64,000 nt of DNA from Terriglobia bacterium (GCA_020072585.1 JAIQGL010000026.1:62001-126000); one strand, 5' to 3'. Numbered from the stretch's first letter, positions 53,861 to 62,569 are shown. The notes: generated from the letters alone by a model not told the origin. Numbers and translations: made by a program.

Positions 53861-55056
53861 CTTGGTCGCACGGCTGTTGAGTTCCAGTGAATGACAGAGT
53901 CGGCGGGCATGCCTGGCTTCAGCCTCGGTTCGGGATTCACAAAGCTCAGCTCCACCCCGAACACGAGCTTCACGCGCTCTTCTTTTGTCTCAACATTTTT
54001 GGGCGTGAATTCCGCTTGCTCGTAGATCTTCGTGATGCGGGCGGGGAAGGTTGTGCCCGGGAAAGCATCCACCTTGATTTCTGCAGGGTCCCCCAGCTTG
54101 AGTTTAGGGATATCAGGCTCGGGGATATACACCTTCAGGTAAAGCCTGCTCATGTCCACCATGACAAAGATGGGGGATCCGGGACTGACAACATCGCCCA
54201 CCTCGACGGTGCGCGAAAGGATGGTGCCATTGGTGGGGGCGTAAATCTTTCGTTCGGCAAGGTTTGCCCGAGCCTCGGCCAGTTGCGCCTGCGCGGCGTT
54301 ACGGCTCTGTTCCAGGACCCTGATCTGCTGCGCTTTCACTTGAACCGTATCTTTCGCGGCCTGAGCGAGAGCAAGATTGGCTTCCGCCTGCGATTGGTCC
54401 TTCTCGGCCGCGTTCACGTCGGCCATCGCCGTATCATGGCTCATGGTCGTCTGGTCCAACGAACTCCGGGACACAACCCCGTCCTTGTACAGGCTGAGGT
54501 TGCGTTGGTACTCGGCAGACGCGTTTGCCAGTACTGCCTTGGCCCGTGCCAGGTGCGCGTTTGCGCTGCTGACTGCTGCTTTGGCGGCTGCGAGCGCGGC
54601 ATCCGTGTTCTTCGCCGTGTAGCTCGTATCAAGCCTTGCTTGCCTGATCTGCGCCTCCAGATTGGCGATGTTCGCCCCAAGGCCCTCGAATCGCGCTTCC
54701 AACTGGTCTGACTCCAGTTCTGCCAGAAGTTGCCCCCTCTTGACTGTATTGCCTTCGTCAACCAGGAGCGCCTTCACCCTTCCCTGGATCTCCTTGGGAG
54801 CCAATGTGACCTCGCGGCCCTCGATTCTTCCGCTTGCGTTAACGATGTTCGCAGGCGGTTGGCGCAGCAGTCTTGGAAGGACCAGCGCCACGATGGCCAG
54901 CAAGATGCCCCCGGCAATCATCCAACTGAGTCGAAAGCGGGTGCGCTTTTCCCGCGACTGCTCTTCCTCTTTCACTGCGCCCGGCGCTGGAGGACTCTCG
55001 ATTGTTGAGGTTGGGGCACGGAGGTCGAGATCGGTTTCAATATGGGAATGTGCCAT
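53857..55056 (-). CDS. HlyD-family membrane fusion protein (YbhG-like)
   Basis: A 399-residue periplasmic adaptor. The ATG at 55056 has GAGGTGAA a few bases upstream. A polar N-terminus is followed by one membrane helix (SWMIAGGILLAIVALVLP), a biotinyl-lipoyl-like half (GRIEGREVTLAPKEIQGRV), a long Ala/Gln/Lys-rich coiled-coil hairpin (about 115-265), the second lipoyl half (KIYAPTNGTILSRTVEVGD) and a beta-barrel region up to the end. It would link the inner-membrane ABC permeases to an outer-membrane channel; no TolC-like gene is in the window. First gene of a four-gene operon with overlapping stops and starts. A CRP-like site is centred about 81 bases upstream of its start codon. Confidence 0.92.
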   Translation of the reverse strand: MAHSHIETDLDLRAPTSTIESPPAPGAVKEEEQSREKRTRFRLSWMIAGGILLAIVALVLPRLLRQPPANIVNASGRIEGREVTLAPKEIQGRVKALLVDEGNTVKRGQLLAELESDQLEARFEGLGANIANLEAQIRQARLDTSYTAKNTDAALAAAKAAVSSANAHLARAKAVLANASAEYQRNLSLYKDGVVSRSSLDQTTMSHDTAMADVNAAEKDQSQAEANLALAQAAKDTVQVKAQQIRVLEQSRNAAQAQLAEARANLAERKIYAPTNGTILSRTVEVGDVVSPGSPIFVMVDMSRLYLKVYIPEPDIPKLKLGDPAEIKVDAFPGTTFPARITKIYEQAEFTPKNVETKEERVKLVFGVELSFVNPEPRLKPGMPADSVIHWNSTAVRPR

Positions 55057-55129
55057 CCGTTCACCTCGTGGAGATCTTTCTCTCGAACCTTTCTCCCCTC
55101 TAGCCTAGAGGAGCGAGTGGCTACCTTAC

Positions 55130-55145
55130 CGTGATGGATGTCACA
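55130..55145. promoter_or_regulatory. CRP/FNR-family binding site upstream of the HlyD operon
   Basis: CGTGA-TGGATG-TCACA matches TGTGA-N6-TCACA at nine of ten positions. The position, about 81 bases before the HlyD start codon, suits activation of the - strand operon. Confidence 0.55.
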
Positions 55146-55874
55146 AGGCTCCGGAGGGCTACGGGACGCCCGTTCGAATCGATTATGAGACCGGCTACGG
55201 TAGTCGGCAGGGCGAGGCGAGCGAGCCGATTGCGCAGAAAGAGGTAGAACTTCACTATTTCGCGGAGGGATTCATAAAAAGAGGGTGCTCCGTTTTTTAT
55301 TTCGATGGTCCGGGCCAGGGCGAACTGTATGGACGGGCACAGATTGAGGGCGGGTTCGAGAAAGTAATTGGCAATGTCATTTCTTTTCTTTCCACGAATC
55401 CGCTGATTGGATCGGCAGGGATTGGATGTTTTGGAGTCGCTCTTGGAGGTCATCTGGCATGCGGCGCCTCGGCTGCCAATCCTCGCATTGGCGCTTGCAT
55501 CAGCCTCGGCGGCTTTTTTGACGCCCAGGGTGCTGACGCGACTACCTGCGACGGCCCGCGCGGCCTTGCTGGAAGCCTACGGGTTGTCTAGTGACGACTA
55601 TTTACAAGATCTTGCCCCAATGGTCTCTCTCGCATCTTCGCACAGGCAGATGAAGGCGCCACTATTGCTTGTACACGGCGCGTCTGATCACCCGGTCGAC
55701 ATGGATCAGGTCAAGGCAATGCAAAACTGGGCCGGCGGACACGTAGATACAGTAGCTTTTGATGGAGCAAACCATATTTGTACAGACCGCTTCATTGAAT
55801 GCGTCTCCCGGATGTGCGATTGGATGACCAACTGGCTGATCCACAAAAACACTTCGTCGCTCGCAGTCATTTGA
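55142..55874 (+). pseudogene. Decayed alpha/beta hydrolase lacking its nucleophile
   Basis: One frame reads HKAPEGYGTPVRIDYETG, then YFAEGFIKRGCSVFYFDGPG, then IGCFGVALGGHLACGAASAN, up to a stop at about 55590. A second frame (55407 onward) takes over with RAALLEAYGLSSDDYLQDL, then PLLLVHGASDHPVDMDQVK and ends with NHICTDRF. Joined, they form the core of a hydrolase of the dienelactone/2,6-dihydropseudooxynicotine hydrolase group, which carries a loop Asp (DHPVD) and a catalytic His (NHIC). The nucleophile elbow, normally GxSxGG, reads GVALGG, so the Ser is already Ala. The N-terminal third and any start codon are missing. The frameshift and lost Ser agree on a dead gene. Confidence 0.8.
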
Positions 55875-55886
55875 GGTGTTTCGACA

Positions 55887-55921
55887 GAAAAAATATGGCC
55901 ATGTGCAGGCATGGCCATATT
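55887..55921 (-). terminator. Strong intrinsic terminator for the PPTase gene
   Basis: AATATGGCCATG and CATGGCCATATT are perfect twelve-base arms with a six-base loop (55892-55921). On the - strand the stem runs straight into T residues, complement of the A-run at 55887-55893. It lies 73 bases past the PPTase stop. Confidence 0.85.
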
Positions 55922-55993
55922 ATCAGTGACAATCTCACTGCAAGGTCGCATCAAACTCGAAGGGAATTCCTCTGAACGACTGCGAGCAGACGA

Positions 55994-56761
55994 TCAGATC
56001 CCTGGGAGATACTGCGGGCTCCACTCCCACAATCGAAGCACATGATCACTGCCTTCCACGGCCAGCGCAGCTTTATAGCCGGGACCCGGATGGAGTGCAT
56101 GGAAACGCCAGCGTGAAAAAAATTCATCGCCGCTTTTTACCTGCAACAGCGCAGGTTCCTCTCCGGGAGCAAAGGCGACCTCAAAACTGTCAAGGGGGAT
56201 GAAGAGCCCTTCGCCGCGTGCCTTGATGTAGGCTTCTTTCCGTGTCCAGCAATTAAAGAAGGCGTCAATGCTCTGATCGGCGTTCAGAGTTGTCAGCTTC
56301 GCGCATTCCTCGGGCGAGAAGAAACGTGTGGCGATCTCTCCGCTGGCAAAGTCCGGCCGAATCTGTTCTACATCAACGCCAAGCTCCATGTTGCGCGCCA
56401 CGGCAAGCAAGGCAATCTCCCCGGAATGTGAAAGATTGAAGCGAAGGCCGGAAGCGCTCTGTGGAGCAGCAAGATCGGGCTTGCCCTGCGGACCATACAC
56501 AAAACTGATCTCGCGCGGGCCCAGGCTTAAATATGTCCCAAGCAGTTGCCGCATCGCGCCCCGGGCAACGGTAAACCGGGTCCGGTCTTTGGCAAAATAG
56601 AACCGGTCAGCCCGTTCAATCTCATTCGCTGCCAGCAATTCACGATAATGTTGTATGACACGTTCGGGCTGGACCAGGCCTATTCGCCAAACGTGGACAT
56701 CTCCTGGCCGAATGCCACCAGCTTCAGCAGTTGCGATCCAGCCCTGTGCATCATTGACCAT
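55994..56761 (-). CDS. Sfp-type 4'-phosphopantetheinyl transferase
   Basis: A 255-residue enzyme that transfers phosphopantetheine from CoA to the Ser of carrier domains. ATG 56761 is preferred; the TTG at 56815 adds 18 unrelated residues. Family motifs are present: ARGAMRQLLGTYL (P1 region), FNLSHSGEIALLAVA, GVDVEQIRP (the Mg-binding acidic motif, P2) and FFNCWTRKEAYIKARGEGL (P3). The length and the split into two similar halves match Sfp rather than the small AcpS type. It is the only PPTase seen here and could activate the six ACP/PCP domains of the two NRPS proteins, although it lies about 35 kb away in the opposite direction. A strong terminator follows, so it is transcribed alone. Confidence 0.92.
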   Translation of the reverse strand: MVNDAQGWIATAEAGGIRPGDVHVWRIGLVQPERVIQHYRELLAANEIERADRFYFAKDRTRFTVARGAMRQLLGTYLSLGPREISFVYGPQGKPDLAAPQSASGLRFNLSHSGEIALLAVARNMELGVDVEQIRPDFASGEIATRFFSPEECAKLTTLNADQSIDAFFNCWTRKEAYIKARGEGLFIPLDSFEVAFAPGEEPALLQVKSGDEFFSRWRFHALHPGPGYKAALAVEGSDHVLRLWEWSPQYLPGI

Positions 56762-56966
56762 GAAATTTGTCTTCCCAGCTCTGCGGGCCCCCAATGAAGC
56801 ATTGATCGAAGGCAAATCTGTTTGAAATCGTGACGATTATAGGTGATGTAACAGCTATGATCCTCCAGAAAATCGCTGTCCGGCACGGGATGGCCACGTG
56901 CGCCATGCCAGCCTTCCGCCATCTAATCTGCTATCCTTTTAGGCAGAGTTTTTCCGGAGGTGCTCC

Positions 56967-57317
56967 GTGCTCAGCAAATACAGCAAGGGCGTATTGGCAG
57001 TTGCCGCGATTGCGGCAATGTTCATGATGGTTGGCTGCCCCACAGGCGCCAGTATCGCGGACATCACTAAAGATCCCGGCCGCTATGCCGGCAAAGATGT
57101 GACCATTCATGGTTCGGTCTCAGACTCGTTTGGCGCTCTGGGCAACGGAGTTTTTCAAATCGACGACGGCACAGGAAGCATGTGGGTTTACAGCCAGAAC
57201 TTTGGTGTGCCCGGCAACGGCAATAATGTGAAAGTGGTTGGTAGAGTTGAACAGGGCTTTGCTCTGGGTGGACGCAATTTTGGAGTGATTTTACGGCAGA
57301 CTGAAGCCCGGGACTGA
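56967..57317 (+). CDS. Small OB-fold-like lipoprotein
   Basis: A 116-residue protein starting at GTG with CCGGAGG six bases upstream. The N-terminus is a lipoprotein signal (VLAVAAIAAMFMMVGC), Cys24 being the expected lipidation site. The rest (ITKDPGRYAGKDVTIHGSVS, then FQIDDGTGSMWVYS, then VKVVGRVEQG) has the strand pattern of a short OB-fold such as seen in cytochrome-maturation-like and BOF proteins. A membrane-anchored periplasmic role follows from the lipobox; the ligand is unknown. It stands alone, divergent from the PPTase gene. Confidence 0.75.
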   Translation: MLSKYSKGVLAVAAIAAMFMMVGCPTGASIADITKDPGRYAGKDVTIHGSVSDSFGALGNGVFQIDDGTGSMWVYSQNFGVPGNGNNVKVVGRVEQGFALGGRNFGVILRQTEARD

Positions 57318-57346
57318 GTCACTAGTGTCTCCCTTGGTGCGAAAGC

Positions 57347-60241
57347 TTACAGCGTCGCTCTCTTCACCACTGCTGCCAGAGCACGATTGCGCTCGAACTC
57401 ACTGTGGATGGATTCAGCCGTCTTGATGTAGCTTTCACGCAATGGGCCTTCCAGCGTATAGGAGCGGGCCACCGTTAGCAAAACGCGGGCCTTCTCATTG
57501 TCAGAATTGATTCGGGTAGCCGCCTCCAGCACTTTGCCGACCGCCGCATTGCTTAGTTTATTGCCGTCCAGCAGGGCCAGCAGGCAGCGCGAGCGTTCGT
57601 AGTCAGACTTCATTGAGTCGACTACTTTCAGATAGTTTGCCATCTGGGCTTCATCGAACTTGCCTTGTTTCGCCAAGCCCAGCAGCAGGCGTGATTTTTC
57701 ATAATCAGAGTTGATGCCGGCTGCGGCATCCATCATGCCGTTGAGTTGATTGCCCGTCAGCTTATATTTCTGCATCGGGGCCAGCAGGTCGCGCGACTTT
57801 TCGTAATCTGAGTGGATGGAAGATACCAGCTTGAGATAGAAATCGAGCTGCGACTGGTCAAACGATTTCTGGTCGAGCAGGGAGAGCAGGATGCGCGACT
57901 TCTCATAGTCACTCTTGATGCTCGCGGCCGAGTTGAGCGCCATGCCAACGTTTTCCTTCGAGATGTTGGGGCGGCGCAGCAGCTCAATCAAAACGCGGGA
58001 ATGCTCATAGTCGCTCTTAAGTTTGCCGGCAGCGTTGATGAATGCCGTCCGCGAGGCTTCATCGGGCAGGTCATATTTCCTGGCCACCGTCATCAGCACA
58101 CGCGCCATCTCGTAATCTGAATGGATCTGGTCCCCGGCCTGTTGGATGATGCGCTGCACTACCGGTGAGGGCAGGTTGGGCTGCTCCAGCAGCTTGCGGA
58201 AATATATGCTGCGCACATAATCGGACTGGAGGTTGTTGATCTCATCCAGCACGGCGGTGGGCCCGCCCTTGGCCAGCAGCGCGGGAACGCGTAGATCGGC
58301 GGCAATGCCGGTGCTGCGCTCCAGATCCAGCAGGAATTGCGCGAACCATGTTTTCGCGCTGCCTTCAAACGGCTGCTGTTTACCGTTAATCTTATAAACA
58401 TATTGCAGACCGTTGTCAGAGGGCGTGACCTTTACCTGTTTGAGTGTATCGTCCTGACGTAAATTTACTTCAAAAAAGCCGCCGGGAGAGATGCTGTTGA
58501 TTTCCGTAGCCTCGGCATTAAATTTGATCTCGCCTTCAGCGCGAAGATCGAGGCTGCAATTGTCGCCGGACCATGTGGCGCTCCAGCGTTTGTCGCCATT
58601 GTGCGACTCAATGTTCATGTGGTGGAGTTTGGCGCGAGTGCCGCACACGCTTATTTCGCCACCCGGAACTGACGGCACCGCCGGGACCGCAGGAACGCCG
58701 GGAACCGCAGGCACGGCGGGTATGGCTGGAACCGCTGGAACGCCACCTTGTACGCCGCCCTCCACACCTCCACGTACTCCACTCAATTCAGGCATTGCTG
58801 GAGCTTCAGGGGCTTCTGCGGGCTCTGGCGGTTCCGGGGCCTCGGGTGCTTCGGGGGCCTCCGCCACTTCGGGGCTTTCGTCGCCATTGTCAGAAGACGG
58901 AGTCGAGGCTACGACAGGGCGTGATCCAGCAATAGCAGCCGGCGCCGTTGCGCTTTCCGGGTGCGTGGCGAGTGCGGGAGCGATAGCAGGGCTCGGCTTT
59001 TTCTTGTTTGCCTTCACGGCAGGCGTGCTGTCTTGCCGTGCGGGACGTAGCGCTGAGAGTGGCAGCACAATGCCCAGCGTCAAAGCAGCCAGGGCCAGTG
59101 CGGCCTTGCGTGAAACCGATCCGCGCGGCAATGCGGGATTTAAGACCGCCAACACGCGGCCTTCCAGCTGTGAGCGTCGCGCCATTGCCAGCGCGGCCGC
59201 CAGCTCCGGTCCGCGTAATCCTGAAACGATGTCGAGAAGTTCGTGAGCATAGTCTGAGGCCTTGGTTCCCGCCGCCAATACCTGGTCGTCACAGGCGCGC
59301 TCGCGCTCAGCGCGCATCGCCCGCGCCATGAGCCACACCAGAGGATGAAACCAGTAAAGCGCAGTTGCCAGTTCAGCCAGGGCCTGTGTCAGTGCATCCA
59401 GTCGTTGAATATGCGCGAGTTCATGATTCAGGATGGCGGAACGCCGCATGGGCGACCACTCCGCGTAGTCGAGCGAGAGGATAATGCGCGGGAAAAGAAT
59501 GCCGGTAGTAATTGGGATTTCAATCTCGTCGCTCACTAGCAATGCAACATGGCGGTCGATTCCCAGATTGCCGGCCAGGGCGCGGACCTGAGCGTTCCAG
59601 CCCGAATCAGTGAGCACGCCAGCGCGACGTACAAGCGCGGCCATCCGCATGGTATTCAACCGCCAGCGCGCCAGAAAGAAGCAGGCTCCAGCGATCCAGA
59701 GCCCAAGCAGAAGCTGGGGCAGATAGGCGGACAGTCTGGCTGTAAGCGGCGTAGGCGTGGCTACGGACTCATTGGTCGCAGCCAGATCCGGCGGAGCTAT
59801 GGGGCCGGGGGGCATCGCAGCTTGTACCGCATGTACTGCACTCTGAGATTCAATGTTCGCTGCATTGCGCACTTCAGATTTAAAACTTGGAGTTATCGCC
59901 GCAGCAGACACTGGCGCGGAAGTCCGGTTGGTTGCGATTGCTGGGGCTTCGCTTGTTGCTATGGAGGGTGCTGAAGTGTTCCGGAGCGCAGATATTTGCC
60001 GCGGTATTGCGGGACGCGGTTTGGAAAATTCCGGAATTCCTTTCACGTGCCAGGCAGGCAGCAGCAGCACTGCGAAGGGAAGCAGCAGCAGCGCGGAGAG
60101 AGCGAACGTCCGCACCATGTGCTGTGTGGCTGCGGAACGGTTCTTCAACAGGGTTGCCGCGCTCCAGGCAAGGGCCAGCAGCAACGTGGACTTCACAACT
60201 GTATCCAGGATCATGGCGGACGATGGCACGGATATATGCAT
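57347..60241 (-). CDS. M56 (BlaR1/MecR1-like) membrane protease sensor with SDYE repeats
   Basis: A 964-residue protein. The ATG at 60241 has GGAGGGGAG about nine bases upstream, overlapping the blaI stop. N-terminal membrane helices (TLLLALAWSAATLLK; FALSALLLLPFAVLLLP; ending near YLPQLLLGLWIAGACFFLA) are followed by the M56 zinc peptidase with HELAH (about 280) and ERACDDQV. After one more helix (ALAALTLGIVLPLS) come a Pro/Glu/Ala stretch and a Val-Pro-Ala repeat (about 440-540). The C-terminal third is a chain of about 8.5 helical repeats of 34-35 residues, each opening with SDYE-x-x-R-x-L-L, in place of a penicillin-binding domain. In the known pair the sensor cleaves BlaI on stimulation. 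The signal sensed here is unknown; it is not expected to be a beta-lactam. Confidence 0.88.
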   Translation of the reverse strand: MHISVPSSAMILDTVVKSTLLLALAWSAATLLKNRSAATQHMVRTFALSALLLLPFAVLLLPAWHVKGIPEFSKPRPAIPRQISALRNTSAPSIATSEAPAIATNRTSAPVSAAAITPSFKSEVRNAANIESQSAVHAVQAAMPPGPIAPPDLAATNESVATPTPLTARLSAYLPQLLLGLWIAGACFFLARWRLNTMRMAALVRRAGVLTDSGWNAQVRALAGNLGIDRHVALLVSDEIEIPITTGILFPRIILSLDYAEWSPMRRSAILNHELAHIQRLDALTQALAELATALYWFHPLVWLMARAMRAERERACDDQVLAAGTKASDYAHELLDIVSGLRGPELAAALAMARRSQLEGRVLAVLNPALPRGSVSRKAALALAALTLGIVLPLSALRPARQDSTPAVKANKKKPSPAIAPALATHPESATAPAAIAGSRPVVASTPSSDNGDESPEVAEAPEAPEAPEPPEPAEAPEAPAMPELSGVRGGVEGGVQGGVPAVPAIPAVPAVPGVPAVPAVPSVPGGEISVCGTRAKLHHMNIESHNGDKRWSATWSGDNCSLDLRAEGEIKFNAEATEINSISPGGFFEVNLRQDDTLKQVKVTPSDNGLQYVYKINGKQQPFEGSAKTWFAQFLLDLERSTGIAADLRVPALLAKGGPTAVLDEINNLQSDYVRSIYFRKLLEQPNLPSPVVQRIIQQAGDQIHSDYEMARVLMTVARKYDLPDEASRTAFINAAGKLKSDYEHSRVLIELLRRPNISKENVGMALNSAASIKSDYEKSRILLSLLDQKSFDQSQLDFYLKLVSSIHSDYEKSRDLLAPMQKYKLTGNQLNGMMDAAAGINSDYEKSRLLLGLAKQGKFDEAQMANYLKVVDSMKSDYERSRCLLALLDGNKLSNAAVGKVLEAATRINSDNEKARVLLTVARSYTLEGPLRESYIKTAESIHSEFERNRALAAVVKRATL

Positions 60242-60244
60242 GGC

Positions 60245-60634
60245 TTATCTCCCCTCCTGTTGCGCCTTCTTGATCAATTGCGAAAGGTATTGCTTGTCTT
60301 TCGCGGAGAGCGTGCTGTCAGACATCTCCAGCAGCGCCGCAACCGCCTGCTCCGGCGACCCTCCGAAAAAGGTCTTTACCATGTGCTTCAGGGCGTTGGC
60401 GCGCACCTGGCGGGTGTCGTCGGCCGGCAAGTAGACGTATTTGAGTCCTTCCTGTTCGTGGCGCAGATATCCTTTATCCTGCAGAAGACCAAGCATGCCG
60501 CGCACCGCGGAATAGCTGGGCGGGTCCGGCAGTTCCGCAAGGACCTCATTCACTGTGGCCCGGCCGCGCCGGTAAATCACGTCCATGATCTGGCGTTCAC
60601 GCCGCCCTAGCTGAAGATGTTTTTCGTTGCTCAT
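60245..60634 (-). CDS. BlaI/MecI-family transcriptional repressor
   Basis: A 129-residue winged-helix repressor. It opens MSNEKHLQLGRRERQIMDVI, then the DNA-binding helices RGRATVNEVLAELPDPPSYS and AVRGMLGLLQDKGYLRH, and a C-terminal dimerisation helix region with the family's usual length of about 125 residues. Three bases separate it from the M56 sensor gene, with which it forms an operon. Two palindromes and a promoter lie 55-82 bases upstream, so it very probably represses itself. In known systems the partner protease cuts the repressor between the two domains and opens the operon. Confidence 0.93.
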   Translation of the reverse strand: MSNEKHLQLGRRERQIMDVIYRRGRATVNEVLAELPDPPSYSAVRGMLGLLQDKGYLRHEQEGLKYVYLPADDTRQVRANALKHMVKTFFGGSPEQAVAALLEMSDSTLSAKDKQYLSQLIKKAQQEGR

Positions 60635-60670
60635 GGCTCTCCTGGATGCAACTGTTGACCAATGGCCAAT

Positions 60671-60688
60671 GTGCTAGTGTACTAGCAC
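60671..60688. promoter_or_regulatory. BlaI-type operator 1
   Basis: GTGCTAG-TGTA-CTAGCAC: perfect seven-base arms with a four-base centre. It lies just downstream of the -10 box of the repressor promoter. Confidence 0.75.
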
Positions 60689-60716
60689 ATGCTAATACAT
60701 TAGCAGACGATGTCAA
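60689..60716 (-). promoter_or_regulatory. Promoter of the repressor/sensor operon
   Basis: On the - strand a perfect -35 box TTGACA (60716-60711) stands 16 bases before TAGCAT (60694-60689), which fits a -10 box at four of six positions. Operator 2 fills most of the spacer and operator 1 follows directly, so a bound repressor would exclude RNA polymerase. Confidence 0.65.
60690..60705. promoter_or_regulatory. BlaI-type operator 2
   Basis: TGCTAA-TACA-TTAGCA: perfect six-base arms. The centre is 18 bases from that of operator 1, and the core half-site TGCTA is shared, so the two would be bound as a pair. Confidence 0.75.
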
Positions 60717-60833
60717 GGGGCCCGGCAAGTATTTTTTTAGACTGTTTTAAGCGGCGCTGGTCTCGGACAAAAGCGTCTCTTTTTATTACTTACGCCGTAA
60801 ATCAAGCGTTTTGGGGCCATTTAAAATACATTC

Positions 60834-61598
60834 TTGTCTCGACCGTCCGAATTCGACCGCCTCTGCGTTGTTCTGGTCTCAACGCGCAACCCGCTCAATA
60901 TTGGGGCTGCGGCGCGGGCCATGAGCAATCTAGGCTTCTTGCGTCTGCGCGTGGTCAATCCCTATGAGGCATCGTTTCGCGAGGCGCGCTCCGCCGTGGG
61001 AGCAGCGCCCGTTCTGGCCAGCGCCGAGGAATACAAGAGCGTGGCGGAAGCTGTGGCTGATTGCTCGCTGGTGGTCGGGACAACGGCGGTGCGCCATCGC
61101 GAATTGCAACATGCGCTGAGGCCGCTGCAACAGGGCGCGCCGATCATTCGCAAGCGGCTTCGCTCAGGTGGTCGCGTTGCACTGCTGTTCGGTTCGGAAA
61201 AACGTGGTCTTGCGAATGACGATCTCAGCCACTGCCACTGGCTTATGCATATCCCAACCCGCGAAGAGCACATCTCAATGAATCTGGGGCAGGCGGTTGC
61301 GATCTGTCTTTATGAGCTGGCGCGCGGTGCGGGCGTGGCGCGAAACCGAACACAGAGCAAGGCCGCTCAAAACGCGGAGAAGATAAAGCCAGCGACAGCA
61401 GGCGAAATTGAACGCGTTACCTTAATGCTCCTGGACGCACTGCGTGCGAGCGGCTACCTGGGGCAACGCTCCGTGGCAGCGAAAGAAGAAAAGGTCCGCC
61501 GCATGGTCCGCCGCCTGAATCTATCCGCCAATGACGCCGATGTCTGGCTGGGAATGTTGCGGCAAATGGTTTGGAAGATGAAACAGCAAGACGGATGA
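60834..61598 (+). CDS. trmJ: tRNA (cytidine/uridine-2'-O-)-methyltransferase, TrmJ-like
   Basis: A 254-residue SPOUT methyltransferase. Motifs: LVSTRNPLNIGAAARAMSNL (motif 1, near residue 15), LLFGSEKRGLAND (motif 2, near 120) and SMNLGQAVAICLYEL (motif 3, near 150), followed by a helical C-terminal extension with MLLDALRASGYL and RRMVRRLNLSANDADVWLGM, as in TrmJ. TrmJ adds a 2'-O-methyl group at position 32 of some tRNAs. The start is a TTG: an in-frame stop lies four codons upstream and no other start codon precedes motif 1. The Shine-Dalgarno signal is weak. It is transcribed away from the repressor operon and ends 15 bases before the convergent SDR gene. Confidence 0.85.
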   Translation: MSRPSEFDRLCVVLVSTRNPLNIGAAARAMSNLGFLRLRVVNPYEASFREARSAVGAAPVLASAEEYKSVAEAVADCSLVVGTTAVRHRELQHALRPLQQGAPIIRKRLRSGGRVALLFGSEKRGLANDDLSHCHWLMHIPTREEHISMNLGQAVAICLYELARGAGVARNRTQSKAAQNAEKIKPATAGEIERVTLMLLDALRASGYLGQRSVAAKEEKVRRMVRRLNLSANDADVWLGMLRQMVWKMKQQDG

Positions 61599-61613
61599 TC
61601 AGCAAACGAACGA

Positions 61614-62456
61614 TTAATAGACGACCCCAGCCAGCTTTTCACTTTCCTGCCAGAGCCGGCGAGCAGCGTCGTTGTCGTGGGCTTCTTTTGTAGGTGTTGC
61701 CGGCCGGCATTTGTAATAGTAAAGACCGTTCGCGTTGCCGACCTTATCCAACGATGCCAGATAGACAATGGTTTCCGCGCCTTTCTCCGGTGAGATGGCA
61801 AAGGTCTTGGCGGCGCGGACCAGAAAAGAAAGAATGCCGCCGCTCTGATCGCCAAATCGCGTTGAGACAAAGCCTGGATGCAGAGAGCTGGCGGTCACGC
61901 CAGTGCCTTCCCATCGCCTTGCCAGCTCGCGTGTGAAGAGAATATTGCAGAGCTTGGAGCGGCCATACACATGGAGTCCACGATAACTGTTCGCAGACTG
62001 AAGATCGTTGAAGTCGAGCTTTTCACCTTTATGAGCATCTGACGCCACATTCACTACACGTGCCGGCGCCGAGGCCCGTAGCCGGTCGCGCAGACCGTGA
62101 GTCAGTACAAAATAAGACATATGGTTGGTGGCAAAGGTAAGTTCCATTCCGTCGACCGTGACCTGGCGCTTGGCAAAGAGCGCGCCAGCGTTATTGATCA
62201 GCACGTCAATGCGAGGTTCCGCAGCGGCAATTTCAGCCGCCACCCGCTTTACGTCAGCCAGACGCGAGAGATCAGCGTAATGGATGGAGTGATGGATGCC
62301 CGGTGAGATCGCACGCAGGCTTGCCATTTCGGCTTCTCCACGCACCTTGTCGCGCGCCACCAGGACCAGGCGCGCTCCCATGGCAGCCAGTCTGGCCGCG
62401 GCAACCTGTCCTATCCCCGACGTGGCGCCCGTGATCACAACAGTCTTTCCCCGCAT
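61614..62456 (-). CDS. Short-chain dehydrogenase/reductase
   Basis: A 280-residue SDR of the retinol-dehydrogenase/WW-oxidoreductase-like group. ATG 62456 has GGAGG nine bases upstream; a longer frame exists but carries no family sequence. Motifs: TGATSGIG cofactor loop (about 8), DVLINNAG (about 85), catalytic Ser in NVASDAHKG (about 138) and YGRSK with the catalytic Tyr and Lys (about 162). The basic residues after the glycine loop (VARDKVRGE) suggest NADP(H). The substrate is unknown. There is no sign of a link with the NRPS genes. Confidence 0.88.
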   Translation of the reverse strand: MRGKTVVITGATSGIGQVAAARLAAMGARLVLVARDKVRGEAEMASLRAISPGIHHSIHYADLSRLADVKRVAAEIAAAEPRIDVLINNAGALFAKRQVTVDGMELTFATNHMSYFVLTHGLRDRLRASAPARVVNVASDAHKGEKLDFNDLQSANSYRGLHVYGRSKLCNILFTRELARRWEGTGVTASSLHPGFVSTRFGDQSGGILSFLVRAAKTFAISPEKGAETIVYLASLDKVGNANGLYYYKCRPATPTKEAHDNDAARRLWQESEKLAGVVY

Positions 62457-62569
62457 TATTCCAAGCCTCCAGTGAACAGTACATAAGTCTATCAATTGCG
62501 AAACACGCACAAAAATGGTTGTTCACGCTTCCAGTCCGGGATATCATGGGAGCCTTTCGACGTTGAAAT

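Noticed and set aside
57347-60241. Beta-lactam resistance sensor
   Set aside because: The M56 protease is present, but the C-terminal penicillin-binding domain of BlaR1 is replaced by helical repeats, so a beta-lactam signal is not supported.
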